Assembly (NCBI RefSeq): GCF_022788655.1
Contig: NZ_CP084954.1
Span: forward strand, 1 to 64,000
Length of the DNA stretch: 64,000 nucleotides
DNA from: Sulfitobacter indolifex
Lineage (GTDB): Bacteria; Pseudomonadota; Alphaproteobacteria; Rhodobacterales; Rhodobacteraceae
Direction: 5' to 3'
Position 1 is the first letter of the stretch, and each line of letters begins with the position of its first letter. The notes beneath the pieces are model-generated. The model saw only the letters and a list, made by a program, of their open reading frames with translations, searched no databases and was not told where the DNA came from. Below, piece after piece: positions 62,710-64,000 of this stretch. The position numbers were made by a program, and so were the translations under genes.

Positions 62710-63845
62710 TGGAGGTGATCGCGCCTTTTGGCTTCGCCACCGCCGGGCGCATTCGCTTTGGCCGGGGTGTGGCAGGGGACGCTGTTGATGCCGCGCGCGC
62801 CTATGGCAGCCGGGTGCTGATTGTGCGCGGTGGCTCTGTCGCTTGGGTGGATGAGTTGAGCCGCGAGCTAACGGCAGCAGGATGCGACGTGACCGAGGTC
62901 CGCAGCAGCGGCGAGCCCTCTGTCGACGATGTCCGCTCTGCCGTGGCGGCGGGACGGGGGGCGCAGGTGGTGATAGGCGTCGGTGGCGGCGCGGTGATTG
63001 ACCTTGCCAAAGCCGCAGCCGCGCTGATCCCTTCGGAATGCGACGTGATGGAACATCTCGAAGTCGTGGGCGGCGGCAGGCCGTTACAGGCCGCCCCGCT
63101 GCCGATGATCGCGATCCCGACCACTGCAGGCACCGGCGCCGAGGTCACGAAAAACGCCGTCATCGCCGTGCCGGAGGCCGCACGAAAAGTGAGCCTGCGC
63201 GACGTGCGGATGCTGCCGCGCCTGGCCTTGGTCGATCCCGTCCTGACCGACGGCGCACCGCGCGGGGTGACATTGGGGTCTGGCCTCGACGCGCTGGTGC
63301 AGGTGATTGAGCCTTACCTATCTAACAAAGCCAACCCGCTGAGTGATGCGCTTTGCCGTGCGGCAATCCCACAAGGGATCGCGGCCCTCAAACGTTTGGC
63401 AGAGGCCGAAGACAAAGCCGCGCGGGATGCGCTGGCCTATGTCAGTCTCTCGGGGGGGCTGGCGCTGGCCAATGCGGGGCTTGGCGCGGTGCATGGGCTG
63501 GCCGGCGTGATCGGTGGACGTTTCAACGTTCCGCACGGTCTGATCTGCGGGCGTCTGTTGGGGCCGGTGTTGGCGGCCAATAGCCGTGCGCTCGGCGCAT
63601 CCGTGCGGTTTTCTGAGGTGCAAAGATGGCTGTCAGAGGGCTTTGATCTGCCCGAGACCGATACTTTTGACGCCCTTGCGGCGCTGCTCGACGGCTGGCG
63701 GCTCGACCGTTTGAACCGCTGGATTCCCGAAGGGACGGACCTTGGCGAGACTGCGCATGAAGCGGCTATGTCTTCTTCTATGCGGGCGAACCCTTGCGTG
63801 CTCAGTCAAGACGCGCTCGAAAGCTGCATCCGCGCGGCACTGTAA
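62709..63845 (+). CDS. Iron-containing alcohol dehydrogenase family protein
   Basis: A 378-residue Fe-ADH/maleylacetate reductase-type oxidoreductase with the cofactor-binding GGGAVIDLAK (92-101) and TTAGTGAEVT. Metal-site positions are Asp194, Gln198, His262 and His276: the second ligand, usually His, is Gln (DALVQ), as in some subfamilies. Coupled to glpK by a TGATG overlap, so it may act on glycerol-derived aldehydes or 1,3-propanediol-like alcohols. The coupling suggests a role in glycerol metabolism; substrate unknown. A terminator follows. Confidence 0.85.
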   Translation: MEVIAPFGFATAGRIRFGRGVAGDAVDAARAYGSRVLIVRGGSVAWVDELSRELTAAGCDVTEVRSSGEPSVDDVRSAVAAGRGAQVVIGVGGGAVIDLAKAAAALIPSECDVMEHLEVVGGGRPLQAAPLPMIAIPTTAGTGAEVTKNAVIAVPEAARKVSLRDVRMLPRLALVDPVLTDGAPRGVTLGSGLDALVQVIEPYLSNKANPLSDALCRAAIPQGIAALKRLAEAEDKAARDALAYVSLSGGLALANAGLGAVHGLAGVIGGRFNVPHGLICGRLLGPVLAANSRALGASVRFSEVQRWLSEGFDLPETDTFDALAALLDGWRLDRLNRWIPEGTDLGETAHEAAMSSSMRANPCVLSQDALESCIRAAL

Positions 63846-63847
63846 GG

Positions 63848-63882
63848 CGCGCAAGGGCTACAGGCCCCTGCGCGTGTTTTTT
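63848..63882 (+). terminator. Intrinsic terminator at the end of the glycerol operon
   Basis: CGCGCAAGGGC and GCCCCTGCGCG pair over ten of 11 positions with a five-base loop, followed by TGTTTTTT. It lies between the Fe-ADH gene and the convergent partial gene. Confidence 0.75.
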
Positions 63883-64000
63883 ATCCGGCGCGCGGCGGTG
63901 TATCGCCTTCGCCCAAGTCCCAGAAGACCCCGGCCATCACCCGCAGCGCGTCCCGGCAGACGGGTTTCAGCACATGCTCATCCGGCGCGTGTTGCGAGCA
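63881..64000 (-). CDS. 3' end of a gene, possibly an M20-type peptidase (partial)
   Basis: The last 39 codons and stop of a minus-strand gene that runs off the window. The visible end (starting CSQHAPDEHVLKP and finishing in a Pro/Arg-rich tail) has an HAPDEH motif like that near the C-terminus of M20/ArgE/DapE peptidases, and normal codon use. Too short to be sure of the family. Confidence 0.4.
   Translation of the reverse strand, partial: CSQHAPDEHVLKPVCRDALRVMAGVFWDLGEGDTPPRAG

Overview
The window reads as the first 64 kb of a large alphaproteobacterial replicon, most likely a plasmid or chromid of the Roseobacter group (Rhodobacterales). Base 1 is the first base of a repABC operon, the usual zero point for such replicons. 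TRAP transporters, a glpDSTPQ-type glycerol locus, long runs of ATGA-coupled genes and moderately high GC fit that group. Genus cannot be told from this sequence alone. I see no tRNA, rRNA, CRISPR array or insertion sequence.

Layout: 1-3505 repA-repB-repC with an antisense ctRNA and a candidate parS palindrome. 3659-5626 a sensor kinase followed by the first codons of what looks like a lost response regulator. 5655-9683 an M42 peptidase and a TRAP transporter. 9823-18759 a MarR regulator divergent from an eight-gene operon (Rieske oxygenase, CoA ligase, thiolase-like/DUF35 pair, cyclase, SDR). 18769-24201 a hydroxyacid dehydrogenase, an aldehyde dehydrogenase and a second TRAP transporter. 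24317-28624 a PhnCDEE-type ABC transporter with a HAD phosphatase. 28813-38520 a nine-gene peptide ABC transporter, gamma-glutamyltransferase, DUF1028, TauE and GntR operon. 38868-40660 GntR plus a DapA-like aldolase. 40836-45811 a second cyclase, a second MarR and an indolepyruvate-ferredoxin-oxidoreductase-type enzyme. 45937-52530 LysE exporter, trehalose and stress genes. 52539-63845 glycerol/glycerol-3-phosphate uptake and catabolism. 63881-64000 the 3' end of a further gene.

The most interesting reading is that two separated clusters form one pathway for indole-3-acetate (auxin) breakdown. The Rieske oxygenase would make dioxindole-3-acetate, the CoA ligase its CoA thioester, and a thiolase homologue that has lost its catalytic Cys and His, with a DUF35 partner, could split that tertiary beta-hydroxyacyl-CoA into isatin and acetyl-CoA, as Ltp2-DUF35 does in steroid side-chain breakdown. 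Isatin-hydrolase-like cyclases would give isatinate, an aryl 2-oxoacid, and the IorAB-type oxidoreductase in the second cluster could convert it to anthraniloyl-CoA. An inverted repeat of the form TATATG-N6-CATATA lies in front of the TRAP operon and in the marR/oxygenase divergent promoter, and a degenerate copy lies in front of the second cluster, which suggests one MarR regulon. The chemistry is inference; the gene content, active-site losses and repeats are visible in the sequence.

Elsewhere the themes are organic-solute uptake (two TRAP and three ABC systems), attenuator-like hairpins just after several binding-protein genes, and compatible-solute metabolism.
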